64,000 nucleotides of DNA from Paraconiothyrium sp. Pb-2020 (lineage: Eukaryota; Ascomycota; Dothideomycetes; Pleosporales; Didymosphaeriaceae): the NCBI GenBank assembly GCA_022419385.1, contig JAJUBI010000005.1, positions 434,001 through 498,000 of the forward strand, read 5' to 3'. Shown here piece by piece: positions 1-12,658 of this stretch (within the stretch, counting starts at the first letter, position 1; each line of letters opens with the position of its first letter). A model generated the notes under the pieces. That model was given only the letters and a program-made list of their open reading frames with translations, did not search any database and was not told where the DNA came from. The translations under genes and the position numbers were made by a program.

Positions 1-1318
1 TTACTCTTTCTTATTAAGCTACTACCTACTTATATATTTAGTATATATCTGGTCTAATAATTTAAATTTTTCTATAATAATCTAGGGCCTAGTGTATAAG
101 TTCCCTATAGACCTAGTATTATTTTATAGTTACTTAGTGTACTACTGTCCTACTTAGTACCCTTAGATAGCTTTTCTTATTTAACTCTTCTTTAGGGTTA
201 GGGGTCTCCGCCTCCTAGGAACCTACTTTTATATCCAGTATTATAGTATTATCTAGAATTTTACCTAATTCCGGCATTCCCTAGTGTAGCGTTGCTATTA
301 CTACTTTAATAATCTAGGCCTTTTTTTCTTAGACTATCTTCTTAGGGTAATTAGCCTTAAAGTGTTCTTATATACTATAGATTAAATATGCTTTCTCCTA
401 AAAGTATTATTATTAGAGATTGTCTTTTTTCTATTATAGGGTTTATTCCCCCTTAGACTAGGCTTTATCCCCTATAATTATATTTCTATCTTAGTCTTAC
501 CTATCTCCCTAGTAAGTCTTCTTTAAGTTTACCTTCTATTCTATAATTAGCTTCCCTAGTTCTTTTTTCTCTAGGTATTGTTCGTACAGGCATTAGTCTA
601 CTTTAACTAATAACTTAATTAGGTCTTTAAGACTCTTAGCCTTTCTATAGTATACTAGCTTATCCTTTATAGTCTTTTTAAGTCTATTATAGAAGGCTGC
701 TTATAGTAGGGCGTTGTTCTATACAATTTAAGCTTACAGTTTATAGAATTTAGCTATATACTTACTAGTTAAACTTTTCTACTTAAGTTACTAAATTAAT
801 TTTTCTGCTTATTACTCTTTATCTATATTACTAAATATAACCTTAATTTATTTCTTAAATCCTTTCTATAACTTAAAGACCTTAGTAGTTTCTTCTTCCT
901 ATTTATTAGGTTAGGTTTTATACGCTAGAAAGTTATCTATTAAGGGTCTTATCTATTAGGCTGCTTTACCCTTTATATGTAATCTGGCAGCTAGTATCTT
1001 AGTGTAGTCGTTACTAAAGGTGTTGGAATTATATTAATAGTATAGATCTATATTAGTAAGAAAGGTTTTAAAGTCTACCTTTTCTTTATTATATAGCTTA
1101 GATACTTTAAACTATATTTTAGCCAGCGTAATTATTAGGGCTGGAGGTAATATTATTACCTCTACTATAGCCTAGAGTTTCTATATCTCTGCTGCCTAAG
1201 CAGCTAGTAGTACTACTAAATTAGTTACTAGCCTAGAAGCTATGCTTCCTACTAGGGCCCTTAACCTAGTTAAGCTTAAGAGTATTGCTATAACATCTTA
1301 AATATTAGGTAGTAAAAG
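1..1318 (-). mobile_element. RIP-degraded Ty3/Gypsy element, internal part, entering from the left edge
   Basis: This very AT-rich stretch has almost no CA or TG dinucleotides, which is the RIP signature. It matches, base for base apart from transitions, the right-hand internal part of the full element at 18,605-25,877 (about 24,060-25,381) and also about 7,270-8,049. The orientation is the same, so coding would be on the minus strand and this would be the gag-proximal end. It runs directly into an LTR at 1,319. No open frame of useful length survives. The rest of the element lies outside the window to the left. Confidence 0.8.
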
Positions 1319-1837
1319 TATTATAAGGGGTTTCTATATACCTAACCTAGGCCGGCCTTGCAGGTATTTAGTAGATAAGAGTAGATAGATAATAAAGGAT
1401 GTAAGAATATTCTAACCTTACTATAGAAGGTAAGGTAATAATATATATAAAAAGACTAATAGATCTTTATAAGAAGATATACTTTAATTTTAACTATAGA
1501 AGATTAACTATAAAGAATAGAAAGTACTTAGAGAACTCCCTAGACTTTATACTAGTTATTCTAGTCTTTGTTACTACTTAATTTCTTATTATTATCCCGC
1601 TAAGTCCCTAATATCCTTAGACTTTGTAATATCCCTAGGATATCCTTATCCTGCAGGATATTATTATATATACCTATTATTCTGCTAAGCCTTTGCTTCT
1701 GCCGGACATTATTATATAATGTTAGTATTAGGCTTTTCTAATAGGTGTTAAGCCCTGGCCCGCTGCTGCTATTAATAATTACTCCTACTATATAATTCTT
1801 CGCACTTATCCTGTAGGTGTCCTTTATAATTGTAACA
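1319..1837 (-). repeat. Gypsy LTR (outer LTR of the left-edge element)
   Basis: The segment begins TATTATAAGG and ends TTGTAACA. These are RIP variants of the TGTTATAA...TTATAACA termini seen on the intact LTRs at 18,605 and 25,382. The first 230 bases or so match those LTRs closely. The second half is clearly diverged, so this is a different subfamily from the LTR that starts two bases further on. Confidence 0.75.
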
Positions 1838-1838
1838 A

Positions 1839-2330
1839 TATTATAAGGGGGTTCTATATACCTAACCTAGGCTAGTCTTATAGGTATTTAGTAGATAAGA
1901 GTAGATAAATAATAAGGAGTGTAAGAATATTCTAATTCTACTATAAAAAGTAAGGTAATAATTATATAAGAAGACTAATAGATCTTATATAGAAGATATA
2001 CTTTAATTTTAACTATAGAGTTAACTATAAAGAATAGAAAAGATACTAAAGTCTCTCTAGACTATATACTATTCTTTATTATTCTTCTAATTTCTTAGTT
2101 TATTATACTCTCTAGAATTATACTCTCTTAGTAGAAGTATTTTAGTTAATTCTACTAAGCCTAGTTACTTCTAGAATCTAGCTCTCTTAGTAGGATTCTA
2201 GTTATATAATACTTTAGCTAATTAGTTCTACTAACTAGTATCTATTCTCTAGTTAGTAATAAAGGTATTACTAATATCATATATATAATTATTCCCCTTT
2301 ACTAGGTTTTAATCTATTATAATTATAATA
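1839..2330 (-). repeat. Gypsy LTR (3' LTR of the 2.3-8.0 kb element)
   Basis: This 492-base copy aligns end to end with the LTRs at 18,605-19,098 and 25,382-25,877. It is followed on its right by a C-run (2,331-2,345) that reads on the minus strand as a purine-rich tract, the expected polypurine tract just inside the 3' LTR. Only one base separates it from the LTR ending at 1,837. Confidence 0.8.
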
Positions 2331-5300
2331 TTATCCCCCCTTTTAAGGTTATTATTCTAAGACTCTAGTATTATTTTATAAGCTTTAGTAGTATAGGCTT
2401 TCTTTAAAAATAAAACTTCTATTTTATTATATTCTTTTTTCTTTTCTTAATTCCCTAACTATACCTAAGATACTAAAATAATTCTTAACTAACTATTATT
2501 ATACTTATACTAATAAAGTATATTTATATAGCCTAGAAATATAAATAAAGTATAACTATTATATAAAGGAGAAAATTTTTAAGTATTTTATAAATACTAT
2601 AACTAGAAAGTATACTATATATATTATAGTTTATATAAAGTATAGTCTTTAGGTTCCTAAGAAAGAGTAGAAGTATATCTAGTCTAAAAAGTACTAGAAG
2701 TAGCTTACTTTTTTTTCTATAGAAGCTAAGATTACTTATCTTTATTTTAAAATTACTTAAGTAGAGGAAAAGAAGTAATTCTTTATAGTATATAATACTT
2801 ATATAGCTAATATAATAGAGAACTTAGAGAAGGAGGTTTTAAAGAGTAAAGTTACTAATATTTTATTTATTTTATTGCTATCTTTACCTTTAACTAACTT
2901 AGGCTAGTTATAAACTAATACTTTTTTTTTCTACCTTTTACCTAGACCTTAGAGTAACCTTCTAAAAGTATTACTCTTTTAAATTAACTTTTAAATTATA
3001 TTAGTTAAAAGTCCTCTAGTATTTTTTATAGTTTATAAGGTTTTCTTTTAGTTTCTAAGTATTATACTATTCTAGCTATTCTTTCTATTTAACTAGGTAT
3101 TTTTACTAACCTTTAACTATTTATAGGTCTTTAATTTTTTTAATTTTATACTTATTATCCTTTAGCTTTAGCTAAGTTTTAATTAGAGTATCTAGTAGTA
3201 CTAGTTCTAAAAAATTCTTATAAAAGGTAGTATATACTTTAGTATCTATAGGTAGAACTAATTTATTTATAACTAGTTCTTTAGTTTTCTATACTTTAAA
3301 GGGTTCTACTCTTAAGTAATTTAGTTTTTTACTTAATTATTTTATTTTAAAGTTTTTTTAAAATAAAAAAACTTTATTTCTCTTCTTAAAAATTAGTTTC
3401 TTAATTCTTTATTTATTTATATTTTTAGATACTAAAAGGGTCTTATAGGTAATTCTATTTTATAATATAAGGTATAGATCTCTTATTTTTTAAGCTTTAT
3501 TCTATACTTCTATAGAAATACTTTCTATATTCTTTAGATTCTAATAGGTAACTAGCTTATATTTATAGTTTATATAGTATAGGAAGTATCCTATTATACC
3601 TAACCTAGTACTATTATATGCTAATTACGCTATAGGTAAGAGTTTAACCTAATTATTTTACTATTTATTAATATAGAATTATAGATACTATTCTAGTATC
3701 TAATTTATATATTCTATCTATCTATTTATTTATAGGTAGAAGCTTATTAATAGCTTTCTATTTATACCTAATATAGCTATAAATATATTTTAATATTTAG
3801 ATGTAAAGAGTTTATTCTAATTTATAATAAATTTTTTAGGTAGACTATATTCTATAAATAGTATATTATTAACCTTATAAATAAGGTTTTCTACTATTAT
3901 AGATTCTTTTATAGGCCTTAACTTTACTACTTTAGTAAGTTAGTCTACTATTACTATAGTAGTATTATATATTTATCTAGTTTCTAGCTATAATAATCTT
4001 AGGAGCTTTATTATAAAGTTTATTATTATACTTTACTATAGTCTTTTAGCTACTAGTAGTAGTTATAGAAGTCTATAAGGCTTATATCTCTTAGGCTTAT
4101 TCTTATAATATACTAAATAGTTACTTATTTTCCTACTAACTAGTTATTTAAGTTTTAGGATAGTATATTTATTTATAATATAATATATTATTTCTTTAAT
4201 ACTTAGATATCTTTATTCCCTTAACTTATATAGCTTTCTAATTAAGATAGGTATATATTAGTCTTTTACTAGTATTCTTTACCTATAATCTCTCTAGGTT
4301 TTATTAAAATTATTCTAGAATAGATTATACTTCTCTCTTTACTTCTTAGAGAGCTAGAAGTAGTCTTAAAAGTTATATACCTTAAATTTTATATACTAAA
4401 ATAAGGCTACTTATACTTTAATTTTTAGTTAGTTATATTCTAATATTCTATCTTTATATATTTATAATACTATATTATAGAGATTAGCCTTATTTTTTAT
4501 TAGGTCTAATCTTCTACTTAAGGTGTTAGTTATACTATTAAGAGTCCCTAATTAATAGTAAATTATAAAGTTAAAGTTTACTAGAAATTCTATCTATTAT
4601 ACTTATCTTCTATTAAGCTTTTTAGTTATTATAAAGCTAGTAAAATTCTAGTAGTCTATTTATACCTCTATTTTATAGTGTACTCCTATAAGTTATACTT
4701 TCTACTATTTAAAAATATCTACTACTACTAGTAATTTCTTATTATAAATATTATAGTTAAGTTCTACTTCTAAGAACTTTTAGTAATAGTAGAAACTAGT
4801 CTCTATTTTCTATCTTTATTTAGTTATAAGAGAATTACTTTAGTATATAATTTAATATATCTATTTCTACCCTTATAGGTTTCTTTAAATTAAATATTTA
4901 AAGTAAAGATACTATAAGAAATATTTTCTTTAACCTTTTAAATACCTCTAGTCTTCTAATAATTCTAGATAACCTTATTATTCTTTTCTTTATAAGATCT
5001 ATTAATAGTACTATTATTTTAGAATAGTTCTTAATAAACTTCTAATAGAAGTTAGTAAACCCTAGAAAGAATTAGATATTCTTTACTAACTTAGAAACTA
5101 GCTATTCTTATTAGTAGTTATCTTTTTTAGATCTATAGATACTTCTTCCCTTAAAATAATAAATTCTAGGTACTCTATTTTTATAATATAAAACTTATAT
5201 TTATTAAAATATAAAAGTAACTTATAATCTTTTAGCTTCTTAAGTATCTTCTTTATATATTTTATATATTTCTCTAGTGTCCTACTAAAATAGATAAGTA

Positions 5301-8049
5301 TATTATTAAGATATACTATATAAAATATATCTAAGTATTTATATAAGGCCTTATTAATAACTGCCTAGAATATTATAGGTATATTAGTTAAGCTAAAAGA
5401 TATAACTATATATTTATAGAGACTAAACTAAGTTTTAAATATAGTTTTTTACTTATATTCTTTTACTATTTATATATAATAATACCTATTATATATATTA
5501 GATTTTATAAACTACTTAGTTCTATAGAGTCTATTTATAAGCTCTGTAATTAATAGTAGTAGGTACTAATTCTTAATTATAGTATTATTTAGCTATCTAT
5601 AATTTATATAGAGTTATAGCTTACTATTCTTCTTAGGTACCTATAAAATAGGAAATACTATAAGGCTCTAGCTATTTTAAATATAACCTCTTACTAGATT
5701 TTTTCTTAAGTATTTTCTTAGTTTTTATTTCTAGTCTACTAATATTAGTCTTAGCTATTCTAGTTATAGTTTTATATCTTTATCTAGAGAAATCTTATAA
5801 TTTTACTTTTAGTAATTAGAGAGTTCTTCTTTCTTAATTTCTTTAAAAAGTTCTATATACTTCTTATATTCTAGTAAAATAGTTACCTTCTTTAATTCTT
5901 TTTATAAGTTTAAGTATTATACCTAGATAATTCTAGCTTATTCTAAATTCTCTTTTAAAATCTTAGCTATTCTTATAGCTAAAATTTCTTTAGCTTTTTA
6001 TTTAATCTACTTATTTAGAGTATCTAGGGTCCTAGGTTTTACCTATTATAGTTATTAGGCTCTAGTAACTTTTAGTATTACTTTTTAGCTTTATATTATT
6101 TACTTTACCTAGTCTATATTAGAGTTATATATAATTAGCTAATTATATTCTATAATAGCTTCTAAGCTTTCTAGATCTATAATAGTAAAGCTATATTAGC
6201 TCTTAAATCCCTTAATTCTAATAGGTAATAGTATTATTTCTAGGTATAACTAGCCTCTACTATAGTTTTAAGATATTATACTATTAGCTATCTCTAGCTA
6301 TATAGGTACCTTCTTATTCTAGTATAGTAGTTTATACTTTTCTACTACTTTTAGTAATATTAGATATTCTATTATACTAAGGTCTATTAAAGCTTTTACT
6401 TTAAATTCTCTAATTATAATTTACTTTATTATTTATAGTTTTATAGTACTATTAGCTTCTACTCTATAAGCCTTTAGAATACTCTTACTAGCTTAGCTTC
6501 TTATTTAATAGTATTTTAGTTTTTTAATTACTTTTATATTTTATTATAGGTGCCTTTATAGTAGCACTTTTTATATATTAGATAATATATTTATAGTTAT
6601 CTTAATACTATTTTTTAGGGTTTATATATCTTCTTATTTCTTTTATATTAGACCTTAGACCTTACCTCTAATATATTTCTAGGGTATTCTACTATAGCCT
6701 ACCTCGAGTATCTTTTAGCTATTAGTATTTAAAAGTATTTAGATTTCTTATCTACGTTTTTTTAGTAGGTATCCTATTAATATTAATTCTAGTATAGTAT
6801 AAATTTATAGTTTAGATCTTTCTTATCTATTACTATAGACTCTTTTTTACTAAGGTACCCTAGGTATTTCTACCTTCTATAGTCTATTTATTTCTAGTTT
6901 ACTATATAGTCTATATCCTTTTTACTTAAGTATATATCTATATATCTATATAGTAGTATTTTATTATATTTTTCTAGTTTCTATACCTAATTTTATTAGG
7001 TATTTTATCTCTAGTAGATAGAATAATTTATATAATAGGCTTTCTATATTAGTGGCCTATAGTTTCTTATCTATATACTACTTAAATAGATATAGTAGTT
7101 CTAATCTTAATACTTATTTTTATCTAATCTATAGTAGTTATAGTTTTCTAAAGTCCTCTAAACCCTAGTTTTCTAGTCTTAGTAATTAAGTAATCTATAG
7201 TATAGTACTACTAGAACTCTATTCTAATATATAGGTCTTCTATCTTTAGTTACTATCTAAGTTACTTACCCTTCCTTATTAATAACTACCTATTTATATA
7301 TTTAGTATATATCTTATTTAATAATTTAGATTTTTTTATAGTAGTCTTTAGCTTAGTATATTAGCTCTCTATATACCTAGTATTATTTCTTAGTTACTTA
7401 GTATACTATAATTCCTCTCTTAGTTATACTATTCTTCTTTATTTAGCTTTAACCTATAGTTAAGGGTTTTTTCTCTAAGAGTTTTTTTTAGAGTCTAGTA
7501 TAGTAGTATTCTTCTAGATCTTACCTATTTTAGGTATTTAGGGTATAGTATTACTATTACTATTCTAATAATCTAGCCCTTTTCTCTTAGACTATTCTTT
7601 AGGTAATTAGTTTAAAGTATTCTTATATACTATAGATTAGGTATATTTTCTTAAAAGTATTATTATTAGATTTATTTTATTTCTTCTATTATAGGGTTTA
7701 CTCTTTTCTTTTCTAAGCCTTATTCTTTATAATAATATCTCTATCTCTATTCTACCTATCTTCTTATTAAATTTTTTTTAAGTTTACTTTTTATTTTATA
7801 ACTAGCTTCCTTAGTTCTTTCTTTTCTAAGTAATATTTATATAGGTATTAGTCTACTTTAACTAATAACTTAATTAAGTTTTTAAAACTTTTAGCCTTCT
7901 TATAGTATACTAGTTTATTCTTTATAGTCTCCTTAAGCCTATTATAAAAGGCTACTTAGAGTAGGGTATTGTTCTATATAATTTAGGCTTATAACTTATA
8001 GAATTTAGCTATACTTACTTACTAAGCTTTTCTATTTAAAGTATTAAAT
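2331..8049 (-). mobile_element. Ty3/Gypsy internal region (pol), RIP-inactivated, truncated at its 5' end
   Basis: The stretch is colinear with the internal region of the complete element at 19,099-24,840. On the minus strand at about 5,288-5,316 the reverse transcriptase active-site box reads VYLNNILIY. The family normally has YxDDILI, so both catalytic aspartates have become asparagine (GAT to AAT), exactly what C-to-T RIP on the opposite strand gives. Stops are frequent in all frames. Homology ends abruptly at 8,049, where an LTR of another family begins, so about 0.5 kb of internal sequence and the 5' LTR are missing. Confidence 0.8.
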
Positions 8050-8456
8050 TGTTAGGATCCAGAACGGACGGTTACTAGAATCTACACATATAATTATTTC
8101 CCTTTAATATAATATAGTATAGTCTATTAGTTATATATCTTAATTAGAGTAATTAGTAGCCTTAGTGCACTAAGTACACTAAGTAGATATTTATTAATAC
8201 TAGTAAGTATTAATTACCTTAATTAGTATAATTAGGAAGCTAATTACACTAAGTATATAAAAATATAAAAATAGGCTCTATACTTATATTTAACCTATTT
8301 ATTAATCTATTATTTAGATTTACTTAGGCTCCTTTATTAACTTATTATACTTTATAAGATACTTCTATATTAATAAGACTTCCCTTCTTTTCTTAGTTTC
8401 TTACCTAAGAACTAACCTTAACCTTTTAGAACTAGCTACTCTTTAGGAGTTTAATA
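8050..8456 (+). repeat. LTR of a second retroelement family
   Basis: This copy begins TGTTAGGATCCAGA and ends AGTTTAATA. It is the reverse complement, with RIP-type differences, of the solo LTR at 27,346-27,761. It interrupts the Gypsy internal region at 8,049. The flanking five bases (TAAAT and TCTTA) do not match, so this is not a simple solo LTR; it may be the left LTR of the element that continues to 9,923. Confidence 0.7.
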
Positions 8457-9546
8457 TCTTAAACACCCTTATATAATAATAAGAACTTTTACCTCTTCTA
8501 AGCTTTAAATACTATTACTATTACTCTATAGGTAACTCTAAGAGTAAAGTATATAAACCTAAACTTATACTATAATAAATTATAACTATACTAATATCTA
8601 GATCTTAATTAGACCTATACTTCTATAAGCTAGGTAAAGAATTACTAGTAAAAAAAAGTTATCTTTATAGTATATATATATAAGGAAACACTAGAGAGTA
8701 GATCTAGCTATATATTACTAAGTATCTTAAAATAGATTATAAAAATAAAGATAAAGAATATATTAATAAATACACTAATATAGTTAATATTATTAAAGAC
8801 TATACTAACTTTAAGAAATATTTTAAGTAGATATTTAGAATTACTAATAAGGTAGATATTATAGTATATAAAATTTAAACTATTATAGAAAAATCTATAG
8901 CTAAGTATATACTAGAGTTTAGAAAGTATACTATATAACTTAACTAGGATAATAAGTTTCTAATAATTATATATAAATAAGGACTTAAGAGATCTATATA
9001 TAAGAAACTTCTATATAGTAGAGAAGTTATTAGGAACCTTAATAAACTATATAATAAATTAATTAGGATTAATAGAGAGTAGTTTACCCATAATAAGAAT
9101 TTTAATAAAATTTATAAAATATTAGCTTTAGATAGCAGCTACCTATAGTCTATAGGGCACTACTAAAGGAACTATAATACTAATTATAAGATTCTTATAG
9201 CTACTAGCTAATAAAAGATATTTAGTTTAATTACTTAAATAAAGAAAAAGAAAAGAAATTAGGCCCTTAAAAGCCTACCTAGTACATCTTAGATAGAACC
9301 TACTAAGGGACTAAGATATATATATATTCTATATATAGTAAACTAGGCTATATTACTAGAAACTATAGATTTAAGAATAAGGTTATTAGATAGTTAAATA
9401 TACTATCTATTCTATAGAATAGAGAGGATAAAGAATAGATAGTTATAAATACTATTAGTAAGTTAAAGCTTAATAGATTAGAATTAGAGAATTTCTAGAA
9501 TTTACGCCTATATAAGGACGTAGAAGAAGACTAAAATAAGGATATT
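8457..9546 (+). mobile_element. Short internal region of a retroelement, RIP-degraded
   Basis: About 1.1 kb of AT-rich sequence lies between two related LTRs in the same orientation (8,050-8,456 and 9,547-9,923). It is too short to hold a full gag-pol. I see no reverse transcriptase or integrase motif, and stops occur in every frame. It may be a non-autonomous or deleted element. The two LTRs share their right ends but have different left halves, so a recombinant origin is also possible. Confidence 0.45.
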
Positions 9547-9923
9547 TATTAGAATCTAGACCTAAGTAAGGGTCCGGACCTTATTTAATATTATAATAAT
9601 GCTTACTATTAGCTTACCTAGAGTAGAGTATACGTTTTAACTATACTACTAGGTACTAAGGGAAACCACATAACTAATAGTTAATAAGTAATAGTTAACT
9701 ATTACCTAGACTAAGTATATAGGAACTTAAGTATAAGGCTCTTATACTTATATTTAACCTATTTATTAATCTATTATTTAAATTTACTTAGGCTCTCTTA
9801 TTAACTTATTATACTTTATAAGATACCTCTATATTAATAAGACTCCCCCTTTCCCTCTTAGTTATCTTACCTAAGAACTAACCTTAACCCTTTTAGAACT
9901 AGCTACCCTTTAGAAGTTTAATA
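9547..9923 (+). repeat. LTR, second family, variant with a different left half
   Basis: It begins TATTAGAATCTAGACC, a RIP form of TGTTAGGATCCAGA, and ends GTTTAATA. The right half matches the LTR at 8,050-8,456, while the left half matches the copies at 11,255 and 11,491. It contains short mirror-like blocks of TAATAGTTAACTATTA. No matching target duplication is seen at its edges. Confidence 0.65.
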
Positions 9924-11254
9924 GGTTCTAGCTCTAATTAACCTTAAGTATAATTATAAGGTTCTAAAGATTATCTTAGAGAGCTTAGAAGTAGATATTT
10001 TTTAATATTTTCTAGTTTAGTTTCTTAGTCTCTACTATATAATTATTAAAGTCTAGATTAAAGTTATATAATTTCTAATTTCCTTATTATATTATAAAAA
10101 GCTAGTTATAAGTAACTTCTTCTACTAAATTATTATAGAAATTCTAGTCTAAATAAGTCTAAAACTTAGTTTCTAAGTAACCTAGATTATATTCTAAATA
10201 TAATAGTTCTACTATAGCTATATACTTAAATAGTTAGCTTATAATATACCTTATTACCTTACTAAGAACTTCTTAGTCTTTATCTATCTTAAAGACTATA
10301 ACTTAGTAGAACCTTTAATAGTTATACTAACCCCTATTAAAGTATACTAAGTCTATAATTTAAGCCTTATAGCTTTTATTATTTTAGCTTACTAGCTAAA
10401 GAATAAGATTTTTAAGTAATATTATTCTACTATTTATTACCTTATTTTATATAGTAAATACCTAAGTTACTATTTTTAGTACTATTAAGCCTTAGTAGGC
10501 CTTTCTTACTAGGGGAGGCTAGAAGTATACTTATAGAAGTCTAGAGGGTTTCTTACTTATTTCTACTCTTACTTTAAGCTTATCCTAGTAGTTAATTAGA
10601 CTCTTTACCTATATTTAAAACTACTATATATAATTTTTCTTAATTTAGAGGTCTTATAGTTTAATTCTAAACTATATAAGAATTTTTTTATTACTCTAGC
10701 CTTTAATATCTAATAGGTTAATAGCTTTTTATATATATTTATTTATACTAAGGTAGTAGTTTTTAGTAGAAAGTTCTATTCTCTATTCTATACTTTTTTC
10801 TTCTAACTATTTCTTTTATAGTACTCTTAGGGGTTTATAGGTACTACCTTATTATATATTTCCTTTATATAAGATTAATAACTTCTAGTAGAAGGTTTTT
10901 TTTTTACTTTTTATTTAACTATAAGGTTTTTAGTAACTAGTAAAGTCTATATACCCTATAGTAGGTAGAAGTAATTAATCTAATATAAGGGGCTAGGTGC
11001 TTAGTAAGCTAAATATACTAAAGTAAAACTTTTTATAAATTAATAAGGTTTCTATCTATATTCTAGCTTAGGTTTTATACTTTAATATAAGCTTAGTTAC
11101 CCCTATTAAGCTTCTAAGGTTTAGATAACTAAGTACTTAAGAAGGCTCTTAGCCTCTTATAAATATAAAATAAGACTTTTTATTTAATAGGCTAAGTATA
11201 AGTAGTTAAACTAATAAAATTATTAGTTTTCTAGTATTTACTTTAGTTAGAAAT
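9924..11254. other. AT-rich RIP-mutated sequence, no gene seen
   Basis: This 1.3 kb block has the same CA/TG-poor composition as its neighbours but I could not match it to either LTR family. It is probably internal retroelement sequence. No open frame or recognisable motif survives. Confidence 0.5.
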
Positions 11255-11405
11255 TATTAGAATCTAGACCTAAGTAAGAGTTAGAACCTTATTTTATATT
11301 ATAATAAAACTTACTATTAGCTTACCTAGAGTAGAGTATATGTTTTAACTATACTATACTAAGAAAAGTTATATAACTAATAGTTAATAAGTAATAGTTA
11401 ATAAG
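11255..11405 (+). repeat. Partial LTR, left portion only
   Basis: This is the first 150 bases or so of the second LTR family, starting TATTAGAATCTAGACC. It stops where an inverted LTR of the same family begins at 11,406. The missing right part is not found after that inverted copy. Confidence 0.6.
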
Positions 11406-12210
11406 TATTAAACTTCTAAAGGGTAGCTAGTTTTAAAAGGGTTGAGGTTAGTTCTTAGGTAAGATAACTAAGAGAGAAAAGGGAAGTCTTTATTAGAATT
11501 TAGACCTAAGTAAGGGTTAGAACCTTATTTTATATTATAATAATACTTACTATTAACTTACCTAGAGTAGAGTATATATTTTAACTATACTATTAGGTAC
11601 TAAGGGAAGTTACGTAACTAATACTTAATAAGTAATAGTTAACTATTAACTATATAACTAATAGTTAGTAAGTAATAGTTAATAAGTAATAGTTAACTAT
11701 TACTTAGACTAAGTATATAGGGACTTAAGTATAAAGCTTTTATACTTATATTTAATCTATTTATTAATCAATTATTTAGATTTACTTAGGCCCCCCTTAT
11801 TAACTTATTATACTTTATAAGATACTTCTATATTAATGACTCCTATTTTCCCCTCTTAGTTATCTTACCTAAGAACTAACCTTAACCCTTTTAGAACTAG
11901 CTACTCTTCTAGAGTTTAATAGTCTTATTAATATAGAAGTATCTTATAAAATATAATAAATTAATAAGGGAGCTTAAGTAAATCTAAATAATAAATAGGT
12001 TAAATATAAGTATAAAAGCCCTATACTTAAGTTCCTATATACTTAGTCTAGGTAATAGTTAACTATTACTTATTAACTATTAGTTATATAACTTCCCTTA
12101 GTGCGTAGTAGTATAGTTAAAACGTATACTCTACTCTAGGTAAGCTAATAGTAAGTATTATTATAATATAAAATAAGGTTCTAATTCTTACTTAGATCTA
12201 GATCCTAATA
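11406..12210 (-). repeat. Inverted LTR split by a nested LTR
   Basis: Bases 11,406-11,490 are the reverse complement of the terminal 85 bases of this LTR family. Bases 11,922-12,210 are the reverse complement of the remainder. Together they form one minus-oriented LTR that was opened by insertion of the plus-oriented LTR at 11,491-11,921. The two facing LTRs give a long inverted repeat. Confidence 0.75.
11491..11921 (+). mobile_element. Solo LTR nested in an inverted LTR, with target duplication GTCTT
   Basis: This 431-base LTR begins TATTAGAATTTAGACC and ends GAGTTTAATA. It is flanked by a perfect five-base direct repeat, GTCTT, at 11,486-11,490 and 11,922-11,926. Removing the LTR and one GTCTT restores the continuous sequence of the surrounding inverted LTR. 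This supports true integration followed by LTR-LTR recombination to a solo copy. Confidence 0.8.
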
Positions 12211-12470
12211 GTTTTTAAATAGATAGAAAAGTTATAAAAGTTATTTTATTAAGTTTAAAGATAATAAGAATTACCCTAAAAATAATATACTATATAATAG
12301 GGATACTAAAAATACTATATAAAAATAATAGTTTACTACTTTTTTCTAAGTAATTAGCTATATTAGATATTAGATAATACTTAAGTAGTAGTAAGTCTAT
12401 TATATTCGAGGTAAAAGATCCCTATTATCTATAAGTATAGTAGAAGTGGCTTATTATTTAATATAATATA
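12211..12470. other. AT-rich edge of the retroelement block
   Basis: This is RIP-type sequence without recognisable ends or genes. The composition changes to balanced within a few bases of 12,470, marking the boundary of the first repeat block. Confidence 0.5.
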
Positions 12471-12658
12471 CTAAAGTAAAATTAGTAAGCGGACAAGCGA
12501 TACGTACTGGTAAGGTCCCTAGAGAGCCAATCGTAATTAAAGGTACTACTGATGACGAGATAAGCGAGCACGATGTGTCCAACATAGAAGATATTCCTAT
12601 GGCGGACGTCGAAGATAAGATTAACGCTAGGGTAAACAATAAAGGACGCATATTGTGA
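12471..12658 (+). pseudogene. Possible 3' remnant of a gene cut by the repeat block
   Basis: A 62-codon open frame starts right at the AT-rich boundary, has no start codon, and ends at TGA (12,656-12,658). Its translation is acidic and polar with balanced codon use (contains GTTDDEISEHDVSNIED), unlike the RIP DNA beside it. A competing minus-strand frame spans 12,454-12,822. I recognise no family. It could be the tail of a gene whose 5' part was lost to the retroelement insertions, or chance. Confidence 0.25.

Noticed and set aside
1839..8049. Possible 2-LTR circle integration suggested by the LTR-LTR join at 1,838
   Set aside because: The two LTRs belong to diverged subfamilies, while a 2-LTR circle would carry identical LTRs.
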